64,000 nt of DNA from positions 1-64,000 of the forward strand of contig JASANG010001114.1 of the NCBI GenBank assembly GCA_030248215.1. Reading direction: 5' to 3'. The notes under the pieces are model-generated. The model had not been told where the DNA came from. It did not search any database and was given only the letters and a program-made list of their open reading frames with translations. Below are positions 31,832-43,728 of the stretch, piece after piece (position 1 is the stretch's first letter; each line of letters begins with the position of its first letter). The stretch is from Enoplolaimus lenunculus. Lineage: Eukaryota > Nematoda > Enoplea > Enoplida > Thoracostomopsidae. The translations under genes were made by a program, and so were the position numbers.

Positions 31832-31839
31832 GCGCCGAT

Positions 31840-32391
31840 ATTTTTGCTTGAGTGAATGTGAAACTTTTGCAAAAAAAATCAGCTGATTAACAACCAAAAT
31901 ATATATTATACTTTTTGAAAGATATGTAATAGTAGATTTCAGCTAAACTATCATTAGACACGAAAAACTTCCGTTTCTCAAATGTCTAAAATTACGCTGT
32001 GGTAGAACAAAATTAGCTGAAAATTTGAGATATTTTGACTGAATAGGTTCCACTATAGTTAGGTTTAAGCCGCAGTGCACTGGTATTCTTGATAAATTAA
32101 AAATTAACATCAAAACTGTTTTAGAGTTTGAAATTGACAAAAAGCGTAATATTTGGCAAATTTTCTCACAACAGACAAATATTGGAAATATATGCTTAAA
32201 TTCACTCTGATAGTTGCAATTGCAGTTACCCTTAACTAATTAGAGTCCATACGTGTCAATTATACCTAATTGTGGCTCATAAATGACTCCAGAACCAAAT
32301 AGTTTGAGTTCAAAAGTACAACACTCTCACTCGAACGAGTAGTGATGCAACGAAATTGTTGAATCACTGTTGGCAATTTGCTAATTACCAT
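31840..32391. other. No gene; family I internal fragment at 32237-32325
   Basis: ACTAATTAGAGTCCATACG...AAATGACTCCAGAACC matches the middle of family I. Confidence 0.4.
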
Positions 32392-32616
32392 GGACCGTAT
32401 TCTCAAATGTGTGTAGCATCTATCACCAGTTGGTTATAGGTCTTGTATACTTTCGAACCAGTGAATGCTGCGGTTCAAAATTTGGTAAGTTTTTCGCAAT
32501 TAATTTGCTCTCAGCTCGAGTACCAATTTTGAGTTCCAACAACTGCAATAGTTAGTGAGTTTGAAAGCCTACTACTATCTGGTAATGGTCGCTACACACA
32601 TTTTAGAATATGGGCC
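32392..32616. mobile_element. Family F element
   Basis: GGACCGTATTCTCAAATGTG left, ATTTTAGAATATGGGCC right. Confidence 0.75.
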
Positions 32617-32932
32617 CATATAAAATGCAAGCTTTGTTAAACCAAGAAAATGAACCCGGAGATTGTTTGCACCACCCCCGCATCTTCAGCTGGATAAAAG
32701 CCTGTACTTTACTGCTTATAACAGCAACAACTGGCAATTGGAACACCAGTTACGTTTGGTAATAGACTTATTTCCAGCTAATACTGTCATTATTAGGTCT
32801 ATTTATTTAGTATATGAAATAGGACCAATAAATGGGTTTTCAATTATAGTCTGACAAATGAACCAGAAAAACTATACACATACCTTGATGTATAATATAC
32901 TATCATTTTAGGTGCTTTTGATTAGCGTAAAC

Positions 32933-33274
32933 CAAGAATGTATGATACTCTTTGACAATAGTATGCAACTCAGTACATTCGGTGTAGAAAACAATGTACC
33001 CAGCACACGTTGTGTTTTTGGCTTACCTCTCTATTTAGGGAGGTCGTTTAAACAGCGAAATTGTAGAAGATGCTAATGAAATGCATGGTAAAAAATTGAA
33101 TACTTATCTTCTTGGCCTTGTTATCATTTCGTTTTCGGTTTTGTGAATTGAGTTTCTGATTTTGACCGCACCTGAACTGAGGGGGGTGCGAAAAGTTGCA
33201 CGGGTGCTGGTACATTGAGTGTCATGCATAGTTGAAGAAGTTGCACACTCTTGTAAAGAGTCATTATCTACTTT
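32933..33274. mobile_element. Family E element, worn, abutting a family B element
   Basis: CCAAGAATGTATGATAC left, GAGTCATTATCTAC right; GGTACATTG inner arms kept in part. Confidence 0.6.
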
Positions 33275-33275
33275 T

Positions 33276-33521
33276 CACTGTAAATTCCAGTAAGTTGATT
33301 TTAAATCAGAATGAGTTGAAGCCACTCAGAAATCTGAGCTTTGAATTAGGTCGTTCAGAACTCAGAATTATGACTTGTTTGAACTGATTCTTAGTTATTT
33401 CGTCAACTCGACCCAAATGAAATCAGCTCAGAGTGAGTTAATATTTACTGTTATTAACCAAGAAATAACCAGAAATAACTAATTCTTTCTCTGCATTGAT
33501 TAACTCACTGGAATTTACAGT
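33276..33521. mobile_element. Family B element
   Basis: CACTGTAAATTCCAGTAAG to CTGGAATTTACAGTA. Confidence 0.8.
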
Positions 33522-34334
33522 ACTGGCGTAACCAATTATAATATTTTGGATACGAAAATGTAATTCTGATTAGTTTTGAAACGCAATTTGTTTATTAAAC
33601 AAAAACGTTGAAACGGTGGGAACCGTAAAACAGCAATTCTTAAATTCATGTTACATGCCGGGTGGCTGAGACATTACTTGGAAGTTACTTAAGGAGCCAC
33701 ATCCGCCCTGCGCCCCCCCCCCAGAACAAGGATCAAAACCTAAATTTGGTATCAAGGTTTTAGTAGTATAATTACGCTGAATTTAACACCGACAGTATAT
33801 CATATTGAAAGGTTTTAGCTTCAAGATCTCAACCTGTTTATCTGTCGATCTTGAGACATCGCCGAATTCCTGATCAGAAATATTTACAAAACTGGCGTTT
33901 TCAAATCGGTCTTGAGTCCAGTGGCTTTAACCCAGCTAAGATAAATTTATAAATATACGCTGAACAAAACATAAAACAAAATAGCTTAAAAAATAACTAA
34001 AACGTTGCTTTAAACAGGGGGATCATGGGGGTGGCGGAAGTCCTTTTACCACAACGTCAGACCACCCGGAAAATGTTTTTAGTGCTTTTTGGTAAATAAT
34101 GCAAAAGTCAATGCTTTCCTGGCAACCAAATTTTGTTTATTTTTCAATTTAGCTCGTTGGCTTTGAGGTTCAATTATTTTTAATAAAGAAAAAAAGCTTA
34201 AAACAGCAGCGTGAGAATAATAATTTGCAATTATGAGCCTAAAACTGAAAAATAAGTTAAAAGGAAATTACCGCCTTTCTACAATCGACCGTGAGAAAAG
34301 TTTGAACGCCAGGCTACGATTATATCAAACATTC
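33522..34334. other. No gene; family Q-like segment at 33690-33780
   Basis: GGATCAAAACCTAAATTTGG with a TTAGTA follow-up resembles segments at 48290, 50370 and 56985. Confidence 0.35.
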
Positions 34335-34500
34335 GGCCAATGTACGGGTGGAAATGTAGTATAAACATATTGCTAAGCCTAAGCATAAACGTAATGAGCT
34401 TATACCTAAGCCTAAGCTTAAGCAAAACATTAGTCTAAACCTTGAGCTTACTTTGCACTCTCGAGGAAGAACATTCCGTACCCTGATCTTTGCATGAGCC
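34335..34500 (-). mobile_element. Family A element, complete
   Basis: GGCCAATGTACGGGTGG left, CTGATCTTTGCATGAGCC right; flanks AAACATTC and AAATATTC. Confidence 0.75.
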
Positions 34501-34720
34501 AAATATTCAATGAAGCAGAAAATACTGAAACCATAGGGATAAAAGCACGTTTTTGGATGAACCATGCAAACACAGAAGAGAAATAATACAAAATATCTGG
34601 AGTAAGACAATCATGCCTTGGAAGGAAGAAATTTGTTTCTTATAAACTGGCAATAGTAATTTCTTGAATATAAGACATTTAATTTTAGCCATATCAGACG
34701 TAAATTTCTAATCTCCTTAA

Positions 34721-34988
34721 AGCCGTATTGACACGTGCAAGTTTTTGCTTCGAGAACTTGCAGCTGCAACTTTCACTTGCAAGTTTGGACCAAAATCCCG
34801 TTCAAAAAACTTGCAGCTGCAGATCATTAAAATCGTAGCTTGGAATTTAGTTCACATGTGTGAATACCTATGTAAGTTCACTGAATTTATTCCAGCCGCT
34901 TTCTCATTGGCTGACGAAAAATTCTATGTTCTGCGTATGATTTGCAGCTGCAAAATCTCGCAGTAAAAACTTGTACGTGTGAATGGGG
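34721..34988. mobile_element. Family G element, TTAA-flanked
   Basis: TTAA-AGCCGTATTGACACGTGC left, CGTGTGAATGGGG-TTAA right. Confidence 0.75.
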
Positions 34989-34992
34989 TTAA

Positions 34993-35740
34993 CACTATTA
35001 ATATATAAAATTCTATACATTTTAGTCTTGAAAATTTGAGAAAGTAAGAATTTTAAAATTTCAAGCCATCTATTTTGAGTAGACTACAACGCAGTTAATT
35101 AAACGCTGTTTCAGTTAAAGCAATAAATTGAACCATGTTCTGCATTGTCGTATGTTACTAATTAAACACAAATATGTATATGTCGCAGCCCAGGTCGTAA
35201 TTTAGCCAAATTCCGAATTGGGCGAGTCCAGGGCGTACTAATTACGATTTGGGCTAGCACAAGACGGACTCATGTGTGATAAATCTGTGCGTTTTCTGAT
35301 TGGTTACTTGATAGTGGCAAACTAGCGTTGTAAAACAAACTGCTAGGTAACCACAGGTACTTAACAATTAAAACAAATCAGAAGAGATTATTCGCAACAG
35401 CTAATCGTATTTGAGCGTGGCATCTAAGTAGTAACCAATCACAATGCGTGCACTTGTAGCAAAGAAAGAATTACACCGTGGGCTAACCTAAGTCGTAATT
35501 TCGCTCTTGACTACGTCAGTTCAGAATTTTGCTGCACTACGGCTTGGGCTACGACATATACGCAAAATAATATACAATGAACAGTATTCAATACAAATTA
35601 CGAGCATGCGCAGTACAAAATCTAATTTGGAGGAAGATTGTCCAGAATAACCTTCTGGATACTAAAGTGAAAAAAGTACACGAGGGTATAACCCTCGCCA
35701 TCTGAAATTCTGGCTAATCCACTGGCTATGATGTATCTCG
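34993..35740. other. No gene; TACGAC/GTCGTA inverted motifs around 35185-35560
   Basis: CAGCCCAGGTCGTAATTTAG near 35187 and CTAAGTCGTAATTTCG near 35487 suggest a further diverged element; family unknown. Confidence 0.35.
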
Positions 35741-35744
35741 TTCT

Positions 35745-36180
35745 AAATCTAAGCCCTAAGCATTAACCTAAAACTGAAACATAAATCTAAGCCTAAGCTT
35801 AAGCATAAACCTGAATCTAAGCTGAGACAATAACTGTGAATATAAACTTAAGACTAAGCCTACACTGTCAATTCCAATGAGTTAATTAATCAATGTAAAC
35901 AATAACTTTCACACTGAGTTGAGTTAATTCTCACACTGAGTTGAGTTAATTCTCACTCTAAGTTGAGTTGACTCCGGGTGAGTTGATTAATTTACTCAGA
36001 ATGAATTGAATCATCTCAAAATTCTGAATTCTGATAGTCCTAACTCAGACTGAGTGATTCAACTCATTTTGAGTTAAAATCAACTCACTGTAATTTACAG
36101 TGACATCTAAGCCTGTGAACCTGAACCTAAGCCTAATAACCTGAGTTTATGCTTAAACCTAAAAACGTTAGCTTAAGCAA
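35745..36180 (-). repeat. Diverged GCCTAA-rich region interrupted by a family B element
   Basis: CCTAAG-like hexamers on both sides (35750-35860 and 36105-36175) of the family B copy; an old family A-type tract. Confidence 0.5.
35863..36102. mobile_element. Family B element, nested in a hexamer tract
   Basis: TA-CACTGTCAATTCCAATGAG to CTGTAATTTACAGTG; contains an inner duplication of TTCTCACACTGAGTTGAG. Confidence 0.8.
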
Positions 36181-36456
36181 ACCGATCCGTATAAGGCTAC
36201 ATATCTGGTATCGGTATGGTTTATAAATAAAAGTATATAGGGCCATGCGTTACAGTAATTGACCGTGAATTGCAGATACACATTAAATATGCGAAAATAA
36301 GCATCAAGAATCATATAGCGTTCACTATATATTAAGCTCAAATTCGAGTTCTTCAAGCGAATCCAAGAATGCAGACGAAATTTTGAAATTTATTTTTTAA
36401 ATTGTATATTTTATATCGGATTTTAAAGTTTTTCAGTTTTTAGATTCAACTACTAT

Positions 36457-36572
36457 CACTGTACATTCTAGTGTGTTGATTTTAACTCAGAATGAGTTGT
36501 ATCCACTCAGAGGTCTGAGCTCTGAATTAGGTGTTTCTGAGCTAAGAAGTCTGAATTGTTTGAACTCATTAT
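36457..36572. mobile_element. Family B left half
   Basis: CACTGTACATTCTAGTGTG then TTAACTCAGAATGAGTTG; the right half is missing. Confidence 0.6.
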
Positions 36573-36604
36573 TCATTAAAATATTAAACGAAGCAAATCA
36601 GTTT

Positions 36605-36815
36605 TACTTTAATACGAGAAGCGATGCTTAGGCTTATGTTTAGTCATAAGCTTAGGCTTAGGCTTAGGCTTAGGAATATGCTCATTCTTACGCTTAGGCT
36701 AAGGATTAAGCTTAGGCTTAGGCATATGCTTAGATATATTCTTAGGCTTAGGCTTAGGCATAGGCTTATGCTTAGGCTTAGGCTTAGGCTTAGGCTTAGG
36801 CTTGGGCTTAATGTG
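36605..36815 (+). mobile_element. Family A core without clear ends
   Basis: Three TTAGGC arrays around GGAATATGCTCATTCTTACG and a terminal run at 36770-36805; TIRs not found. Confidence 0.65.
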
Positions 36816-37343
36816 TCCGTACCTGAAATATTCCTTCACCACTGTTTATCCCAAAAACGTAGATTCGACTAAAAGCATACATAGCTAAACTAAAAAAATT
36901 AGTAAAGTTTAAATTATTTTATTTTTCAAAAACATTCAAATTTGCCAAAAATGGCAAATTTCTGTGAAATTCTACTGCAGTTTGAAGAAAACTTGTGTCT
37001 TCTTTTTTTAAGTCGCCGTCGCTAATTTTGACTTTAAAAGATCATTCAATGAATCCGTTGAAAGTTTAAATTTAATTTGTCATATATTCAACTGTTATTT
37101 TAGATCAAAGACTTGCACAAAAGCGGCTTTTCAAAGCTAACAACGTAGTATATATCAATTTTTGTAAAACCATGTTAGACTGATAGTGCAACGAATCGTG
37201 TATATGCCTCAATATTTTTTCATATGCAGTGCTCAAGTTCGCTCTATACACCGGAGCTGCACGCTACCCGCGGGTACTCGCGGATAACGCAGGTTTGGGT
37301 AAAAATTTTTTTGACTCAGGTATAGCCGCGCGTAAAGAATTTC
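36816..37343. other. No gene; family L-like end at 37262-37340
   Basis: CTACCCGCGGGTACTCGCGG and GGTTTGGGTAAAAATTT match family L. Confidence 0.4.
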
Positions 37344-37489
37344 GGCCAATGTAAAGAACAGGGGCGGAACAGTATTATAAGCATATTTCTAAGCCTAAGC
37401 CTAAGCCAAGCAAATAATTATTTTACCGCTTAAGCTTACTGTATTGCAGTCCCACAGAAAAACGTTCCGCCCTGATCTTTACATGGGCC
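37344..37489 (-). mobile_element. Family A element, short and complete
   Basis: GGCCAATGTAAAGAACAGGG to TGATCTTTACATGGGCC with only three hexamers; perfect 8-bp duplication AGAATTTC. Confidence 0.9.
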
Positions 37490-37702
37490 AGAATTTCAAT
37501 GCGCGGTTAAACATTTGTGATTCTTTACCTGCCTAAAATTTTCATAAAAGATTTGAAACAAGATAATGCAGAAAAACTAGAATTTTAAAACTGCTTTTAC
37601 GGTATGAGTGAAAAATAGGTATTACGCTCCTAATATGGTGCTGTTAAATCAAAAAATAATTATGGCTTTTTGGATAGCAGCTGCAATATATGTTATTCCA
37701 TT

Positions 37703-37885
37703 CACTGTAAATTCCAATGAGTTGATTAATCAAATCAGACAAAATTAAATTTTTCTGGTTATTTCTGACTAAGTAACAGTAAATATTAACTCACTCTGAG
37801 CTGATATAATTCTGTGTTAGTTGATTAATTAACACCGATGAGTTGGAACAATTCAAGTTAAAATCAACTCATTGGAATTTACAGA
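37703..37885. mobile_element. Family B element, shortened
   Basis: CACTGTAAATTCCAATGAG to ATTGGAATTTACAGAG. Confidence 0.75.
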
Positions 37886-38612
37886 GTTTGCTCACATTCT
37901 TCCCGTTCCCATAGAGGCTATATTTTTCTTTGGCTTGGAACATATATTTTCAAATTTTTAAAAAAGGTCTTAAGACAAATTTGCATTGAAACCGTAAAGA
38001 AAACCGCTTTTGTACAGGCAAGAATGTTTTGATTCACTGTTCACCTATCGGCAAACAACCTAGTTTTAACGGTGATAGGTGTCACTCCTTCATATTTTTG
38101 TATCTATAATTTGTTCATAGAGTACGAAAAATGTAATTTTGAAATTGACTGTATTTTTAGTTAATTTTATCTTTGAAGTTCTTAAATTTGAGGATACTAA
38201 ACGAACGACAAAAAAAATTGATTATTCCAAAATGAATACTGGTTAAATTAAAATACCTTCAATAGCTGAGTTATTCTACATAATTGGCTCGTAAAACTTA
38301 AGCTTTCGTCACATAAAATGATTATTTAAAGAAAATTAACTTGGCAACGCCCGAATTAATTATGAATCTACGAATATTTCAAACCACGATTTGAACATAT
38401 AAAACTTACAAAAAGCGTTTCGAGTAAGCATAAATGTTCAAAACCGAAAATAATCGAATTCAAATATCCTATCGAAGTAAAAATCCGAGATTTCTTCTCC
38501 TGATGATTTGGTTCATATTGGTTTGACCAAAATCAGAGTGACGTGGAAGCCAATTTGTTGAAATTAACGTTTTTTACTAACTGAAATAAGTCGTATTATT
38601 TTTAAAATATCC
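37886..38612. other. No gene or clear repeat recognised
   Basis: AT-rich with chance frames only. Confidence 0.3.
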
Positions 38613-38760
38613 GGCCCATTTACACTCATTTTTTCGCCTGGCTTAGGCTTAGGCTTAGGCTTAGGAATATGCTCATTTTACGCTTAGGCTCTTAGCCTTA
38701 GACTTAGGCTTAGGAATATGCTTATATAATACTGTTCCGCCCCTGTTCTTTACATCGGCC
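38613..38760 (+). mobile_element. Family A element, left end worn
   Basis: GGCCCATTTACACTC left; TTAGGC arrays; GTTCTTTACATCGGCC right. Confidence 0.7.
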
Positions 38761-38813
38761 GAAGATTTTAAACTTTTTATTCGTGTTTTGATTACACGAA
38801 CATATATAACGTT

Positions 38814-39031
38814 GGCCCATGTAAATATTAACGGCGTAACGTTTTTGTGTGGGACTAGAGTTGAGTTAGGTTAAGCTTTAGACTAATTTTTTGCTTGGTT
38901 TACGCTTAGGTTTAGGTTTAGGAATAAACTCATTCTTTTGTTTAGACTTAGGCTTAGGCTAACCTTAGCCTTAGGCTTGGCCTTAGGGACATGTTTATGA
39001 TACTGTTCCAACCCTGTTCCTTACATTGGCC
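38814..39031 (+). mobile_element. Family A element, complete
   Basis: GGCCCATGTAAATATTAACG to GTTCCTTACATTGGCC; perfect 8-bp duplication ATAACGTT. Confidence 0.9.
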
Positions 39032-39093
39032 ATAACGTTTATAGTGTGTTTATTTAGGTGGAGTAATACTTATCGCGCAGCGCCGTCGAGTAC

Positions 39094-39257
39094 GATGCCG
39101 CACGGCGACGCACAGTCACGGACGGTTCCGGACGATGCCGCACGGCGACGCACAGTCACGGACGGTTCCGGACGATGCCGCACGGCGACGCACAGTCACG
39201 GACGGTTCCGGACGATGCCGCACGGCGACGCACAGTCACGGACGGTTCCGGACGATG
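39094..39257. repeat. GC-rich minisatellite, 40-bp unit, four copies
   Basis: Unit starts GATGCCGCACGGCGACGCAC and continues AGTCACGGACGGTTCCGGAC; four almost identical copies then a partial one. The unit length is not a multiple of three, so the open frames across it are a by-product. Confidence 0.95.
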
Positions 39258-39505
39258 ACGGACGCAGCCGGACGTCATCTAAACCATAGCACCACCTTTA
39301 AAGCGACCATTTCTGCTTTTTATATCCGGTACAGCTATTGATGTAACGTCTATTATATAATTGAAATTTCTGTAATGGTCATATATAATTCAAAAGCACT
39401 AACGTATTCATGGTGTGTTTTAAAATATTTGTTTTTATAGCAGACTATTTTTTTACAAAATTGAGGGCAATGCAAGCAAAGATAAGAGTACTTTAAAGTT
39501 TAGAA

Positions 39506-39713
39506 CACTGCAAAGATGACGAGTCTAATTGACTCTCTCCGAAATAGGCTCTACGAGACTGCACAAACTGAGTATAATTCGAGTCCGCCAGAGTCAAATT
39601 CGACTGACTTTATCGCACGTTTGTCTCTGACGGAGTCGAATTTGACTTAGTTTGTGTAGTTTCGTAGAGCCTATTTCAGAGCGATTTAATTTGACTCACC
39701 ATTTTTTGCAGTG
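39506..39713. mobile_element. Family C element
   Basis: CACTGCAAAGATGACGAG to CACCATTTTTTGCAGTG, right flank TA. Confidence 0.8.
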
Positions 39714-39840
39714 TAGACTGCATAGTGATTAATAATTATTTAGACGCATAAGCAGTTCAAACAATTGGCCGCACTCGAGTAGCAAGTTTTAGAGCTGATG
39801 ATGGTAAAGTACGACAGCAGGTAGATTTCTATTTTTTATA

Positions 39841-40065
39841 CACTGTAAATTCCAGTGAGTTGATTTTAACTCAGAATGAATAGAATCACTCAATCTGTGT
39901 TAGGACTATCAGGACTCACAATTCTGAGTTGATTCAAATCATTCTGATTTAATCAATCAAGTCCCCCGGAGTCAACTCAACTCACTTAGAAAATCAACTC
40001 AACTCAACATGAGTTAAAGTTTACTGTTATTAACTCAATTAATTAACTCACTGGGATTTACAGTG
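39841..40065. mobile_element. Family B element, complete
   Basis: TA-CACTGTAAATTCCAGTGAG to CTGGGATTTACAGTG-TA. Confidence 0.85.
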
Positions 40066-40337
40066 TAGTCAAGTTTGAGAAAAAAGGAATCAACGTAAAC
40101 CTTTCAATAGGGGCTTAAATGCATCATTTTTGAGGTAATTTCCAATTAACACTTGCAAATTATCTTCTAATTGTTAAACTGTGTATAGCACCAATCACCT
40201 GTAAGCAAATTTGGTATGACTAGCGAGCGGCAACAGATACGGATTTTTAAAACTTTGAAGTGGAACAAATCAAATTTTAGTAATTTTGGCCAATTTTAAT
40301 ACCAATCAGCAATAGCTTGTTCAAAAGTTGATGAGGT

Positions 40338-40520
40338 TGGCCAATGTATAGAACAAAGCAGTAACGGCAGCATAAACATATTCCTAAGCCTAAACGCATA
40401 AGCCTAAGCCTAAGCGTAAGAAACGGCTTATAACAAAGGCTAAGCCTAAGCATTTGAAACGGCTGGTCCATGCTACTTTTAGGGCTGTCCCGGTTTGTGG
40501 TGGGTCTGTAAAAGAGTAAG
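40338..40520 (-). mobile_element. Two joined family A fragments
   Basis: GGCCAATGTATAGAACAAAG with CCTAAGCC core, then at about 40468 a subfamily II left end GGTCCATGCTACTTTTAGGG with GGTTTGTGGTGGGTCTG. Confidence 0.6.
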
Positions 40521-41214
40521 TTTATTCATTTCACCAGACTACAACCCATATTTTCAAGTCGGAAAAACTAAATTTCCGGGTTGGAAGGCTGTACGCTGTC
40601 AAACTTACCCCCCAGATTTTGATTATTCGATAGAAACCAGTACTGCGCCTTCCAAACTTGTGTCCCCTGAGAGACCCATACCAATATATCCCAACTGGTA
40701 ATCAGTATTTAATCCAGCGAATTCTGACGACGGATACGTGATGTATAATAGTGAAAACAACCCGGCGAGTCAAGCGAACCAGAAACCAAACGCAATTTTA
40801 GCGATATTAATTTTATACAAAATTTTTGCTTTTGATCCTTGTTTAAGCGGCGTCTAATAAAAACCTGGTTGATCCCACTCGGCTCGGCAAGTGCCAATAA
40901 TTGCCTGTTTTTTTAAAAAAACCCCAGATTTCAATCACAGGTATCTGATTTCACTTTTAGTTTATGGTTTAAGTTGGAACACATTATTTCTCTCTGAATT
41001 GGTGTTTCGTATTAGGTTTATAAATCAGTTTTTTGGCTTAAACGCGAAATTTGCCAATCAGTAAAAACGGTATTTATCCGGTAGATTTGCACCAAGCGGG
41101 ACAGTAGCACGTCAGTAGGCAATTGAACAAGTTTCAAGGTACAACAACTGCAACAGGCTGAGGCTAAAAATAGACATCCGGTTCCGGTTGACTTTTTACT
41201 CGAAATGTACCCTG
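40521..41214. other. No gene supported
   Basis: Mixed-composition sequence with short frames on both strands; no splice-consistent model. Confidence 0.3.
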
Positions 41215-41346
41215 CACTAAAATGGTGAGCCAAATTGACTCTCTCCGAAATAGGCTTTTCGGGACTACACAAACTGAGTCAAATGTGACTCCGCCAAAGT
41301 CAAACGTTCGACTGAGTGAATCGAATTTGACTCTGGCGGAGTTGAG
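41215..41346. mobile_element. Family C element, right part lost
   Basis: CACTAAAATGGTGAGCC, GACTCTCTCCGAAATAGGC, then the centre; stops after GACTCTGGCGGAGTTGAG. Confidence 0.7.
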
Positions 41347-41462
41347 CTTTCTAAATTATAAAGCAAAACGATTACGTTCTTGTTATGACAATGGCTTACA
41401 TATGTGGTTTATTTGTTTATGTATAAAAAGTTAAAAGATTTACTAAAATCGGCGACTTGGTA

Positions 41463-41520
41463 ATCACTTATAAGTATAAATTGAATAAATACTTAAGTAA
41501 GATTTCAGAAACGCAACCAC
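41463..41520. repeat. Family P end fragment
   Basis: AATACTTAAGTAAGATTTCA then GAAACGCAACCA matches the right end of the 23914-25800 segment. Confidence 0.45.
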
Positions 41521-43259
41521 TGTTATACTGTTTTGCAAAGTGACAGCATATATCGCTTAACCTCTGCATGGGTTCTCTATTCTGCCCCTCAGAAGTATAG
41601 AGACTTACCTTTGCCAGCCGCCATAAGGGCAAGTCAGGCCGCTCAAAGGTTTCCAACAAAATTTGTCCACGGAACTGTTTTGGTCTCACTACAAATTTTG
41701 ATTAATACCCACATTCCGCTTGCCACACTCTGCTTAGCCCCCTCTAACCTGGTTTTGTTGCTACGTACCCAGGTCAGCGACATTTCATAGTACGTCATCC
41801 GCTTTTATACCGAACCAAATCTGACACCCGGTTAGGTCGGTGAAAGTTAACCCGTATAGTTTAACCAGATCAAAATCATTTTTATGCCTATTTTTTACAC
41901 TTTCATATTTTTTGGGTCGATTTGAACCAGTTTGTCAAACCAGGAAAATGTTTTCAAATACGCTGGGTGCTGCGTAAGTTGTTAAACGATTTACTGTAAC
42001 AGGACACACGCCTTACTGGTTTAACAAACCCAAATATACGACAGAAAACGTAGTTTGAGAAAATTATTTGAGGTGGGGTTTCAAGTAGTGTTCCCCACTA
42101 TTACAGCTTTGCCATATACCGATCTGGTTTTTTTCTAATTTTAGCAGCCTTTAAAGTCGCAACAAATCCTAGTCGAACACGCCCGTTTTTAGGTTTGACT
42201 GGCTGTGATTGTTTGTATGATCAAAGTGTTGGCTTTAAACGTGCCATCGCTCTGTACCAGAGGCCCCAAGCAAACACGCCAATCTTGCCAGCAGATTGGC
42301 GGTCTGCTGCCAAAAAACATGTAAATTAGCTTACAGATAATTTAATTTTTGAGTCACGAAGTTTAGCTTTGCTTGTACACAAAAAAGAATGAGTTGTATT
42401 TGGGGGGGTCGGACATCTTATAACTGTATTGGTGACCCAATAGTAAAGTTGGTACAATGTATCCCTACGCCAGAACTGTTGTGAAAATTTTTTTTGATAT
42501 CATTTCCTGGCCAATAAAAACGATATTACTGTAATTAACTAAATAGAGTACGAAAAATGACGATGTCCCCCCCAGAAAAAAATTAAATGAGAGAAAAATC
42601 GGTCAATTTAAATAATATCTAATATATTAACCGGTCATTCATGCAATATAGCTGGGATCGAGTGCTATTTTGAAACCTTTGATTGGAATGGTTCGGTAGC
42701 AAATTTACAAAAAAAATGAGGGAACAATAAACGAATATTGAAGTATAAAAGTTTCAACGATTCTGCGAACACAATTGAGGCATGCAAATATTCACCGGGT
42801 TTTCTAAAATGTTGAAAACTAAAATTTTGAAACAATAACGGATGATTCAAATTGTTTTTCGATTTTGGATGAATTTCGTAATTTTTATTTCATTTCGAAC
42901 AATTGAAGCATATTTGTAATGAAAAAATTGCGAATTATATACGTGATTTTTTTAACTAATTTCGGGCACAACAGAACAGAAGCTCTAGTATTTCTAAAAC
43001 GGAAGCGGAAACGGACGATTTTTACCGGAAACGGAAGCGGATATCCGGTTACATCCTGTTGTAAAGTGCTGAAAATTTTGAGTCAGATTTATTCCTAAAA
43101 AATTGACAAGTAACGTTTCGATTCGAATGTGAAACTTTAATTCCAAAATTTGAAGTCTTCAATTCCTGTTTTTAAATTTCGAAAAAATCACAAGTATGTT
43201 TGCTTAAAAATCTTTAAGCCGACATTTGAATATTCCAAGCAATTCAACCCGACAATTTC
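41521..43259. other. No gene; family H-like fragment at 42990-43062
   Basis: Iterated GGAAACGGAAGCGG and ATATCCGGTTACATCCTG resemble one end of family H. A 61-codon and an 85-codon frame have no support. Confidence 0.35.
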
Positions 43260-43408
43260 GGCCCATGTTACTTTAAGGGGCGTCCAGGTTTCTGGTGGGT
43301 CTATAAAAGAGTAGGTTGAGATTCTAGATTACATTTTATGCTTAGGCTTCGGCTTAGGCTTAGGAATACGTTTAATCTACTGTTACGCCCCTAAAAGTAA
43401 CATTGGCC
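43260..43408 (+). mobile_element. Family A element, subfamily II, complete
   Basis: GGCCCATGTTACTTTAAGGG with GGTTTCTGGTGGGTCTATAA; CGCCCCTAAAAGTAACATTG then GCC; perfect 8-bp duplication ACAATTTC. Confidence 0.9.
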
Positions 43409-43575
43409 ACAATTTCCATAAACCGAGACACTCTGAATCATTGGTTTGAATCAGGCTTCAGATTTGACTATGGACAACGGCAGGCATCCACAACGGCGTA
43501 TAGCAGTTGTACGGACCTGAATTTCTTGAACAATTTTCAAATAAATGGATATGGATTTAAAATTGTGGTATATGT

Positions 43576-43636
43576 CGGTATATGTGCACGTAAGGGTGTG
43601 TAAAGCAAATGTTGCCATGCCTGTGCACATATACCG
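43576..43636. repeat. Perfect 14-bp inverted repeat (hairpin) just upstream of the tRNA-like sequence
   Basis: CGGTATATGTGCAC at 43576-43589 is the exact reverse complement of GTGCACATATACCG at 43623-43636, separated by 33 nt. It ends 20 bp before the tRNA-like head. Confidence 0.7.
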
Positions 43637-43656
43637 GTATAAGAAGTTGTTGCAAC

Positions 43657-43728
43657 GACCGCGTAGTGTAGTGGTAGCATGCTTGGCTCGAGCGCAAGAG
43701 GGCCGAGGTTCGATTCCCGGCGTGGTCA
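43657..43728 (+). tRNA. tRNA-like sequence, probably the head of a SINE or a tRNA pseudogene
   Basis: Seventy-two bases fold as a tRNA cloverleaf: acceptor stem GACCGCG/CGTGGTC pairs fully (one G-T), D arm with A-box-like TAGTGTAGTGG, anticodon loop CTCGAGC (anticodon CGA) and a perfect B box GGTTCGATTCC. Two mismatches in the T stem, no long variable arm although CGA would be serine, and no TTTT terminator just downstream argue against a working gene. The following about 150 bp may be the SINE body. Confidence 0.5.

Noticed and set aside
39026-39341. Two overlapping repetitive frames rich in Arg, Thr and Asp
   Set aside because: Created by the 40-bp minisatellite, which shifts frame at each unit.
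43657-43728. Functional serine tRNA (anticodon CGA)
   Set aside because: No long variable arm, two T-stem mismatches and no TTTT terminator.
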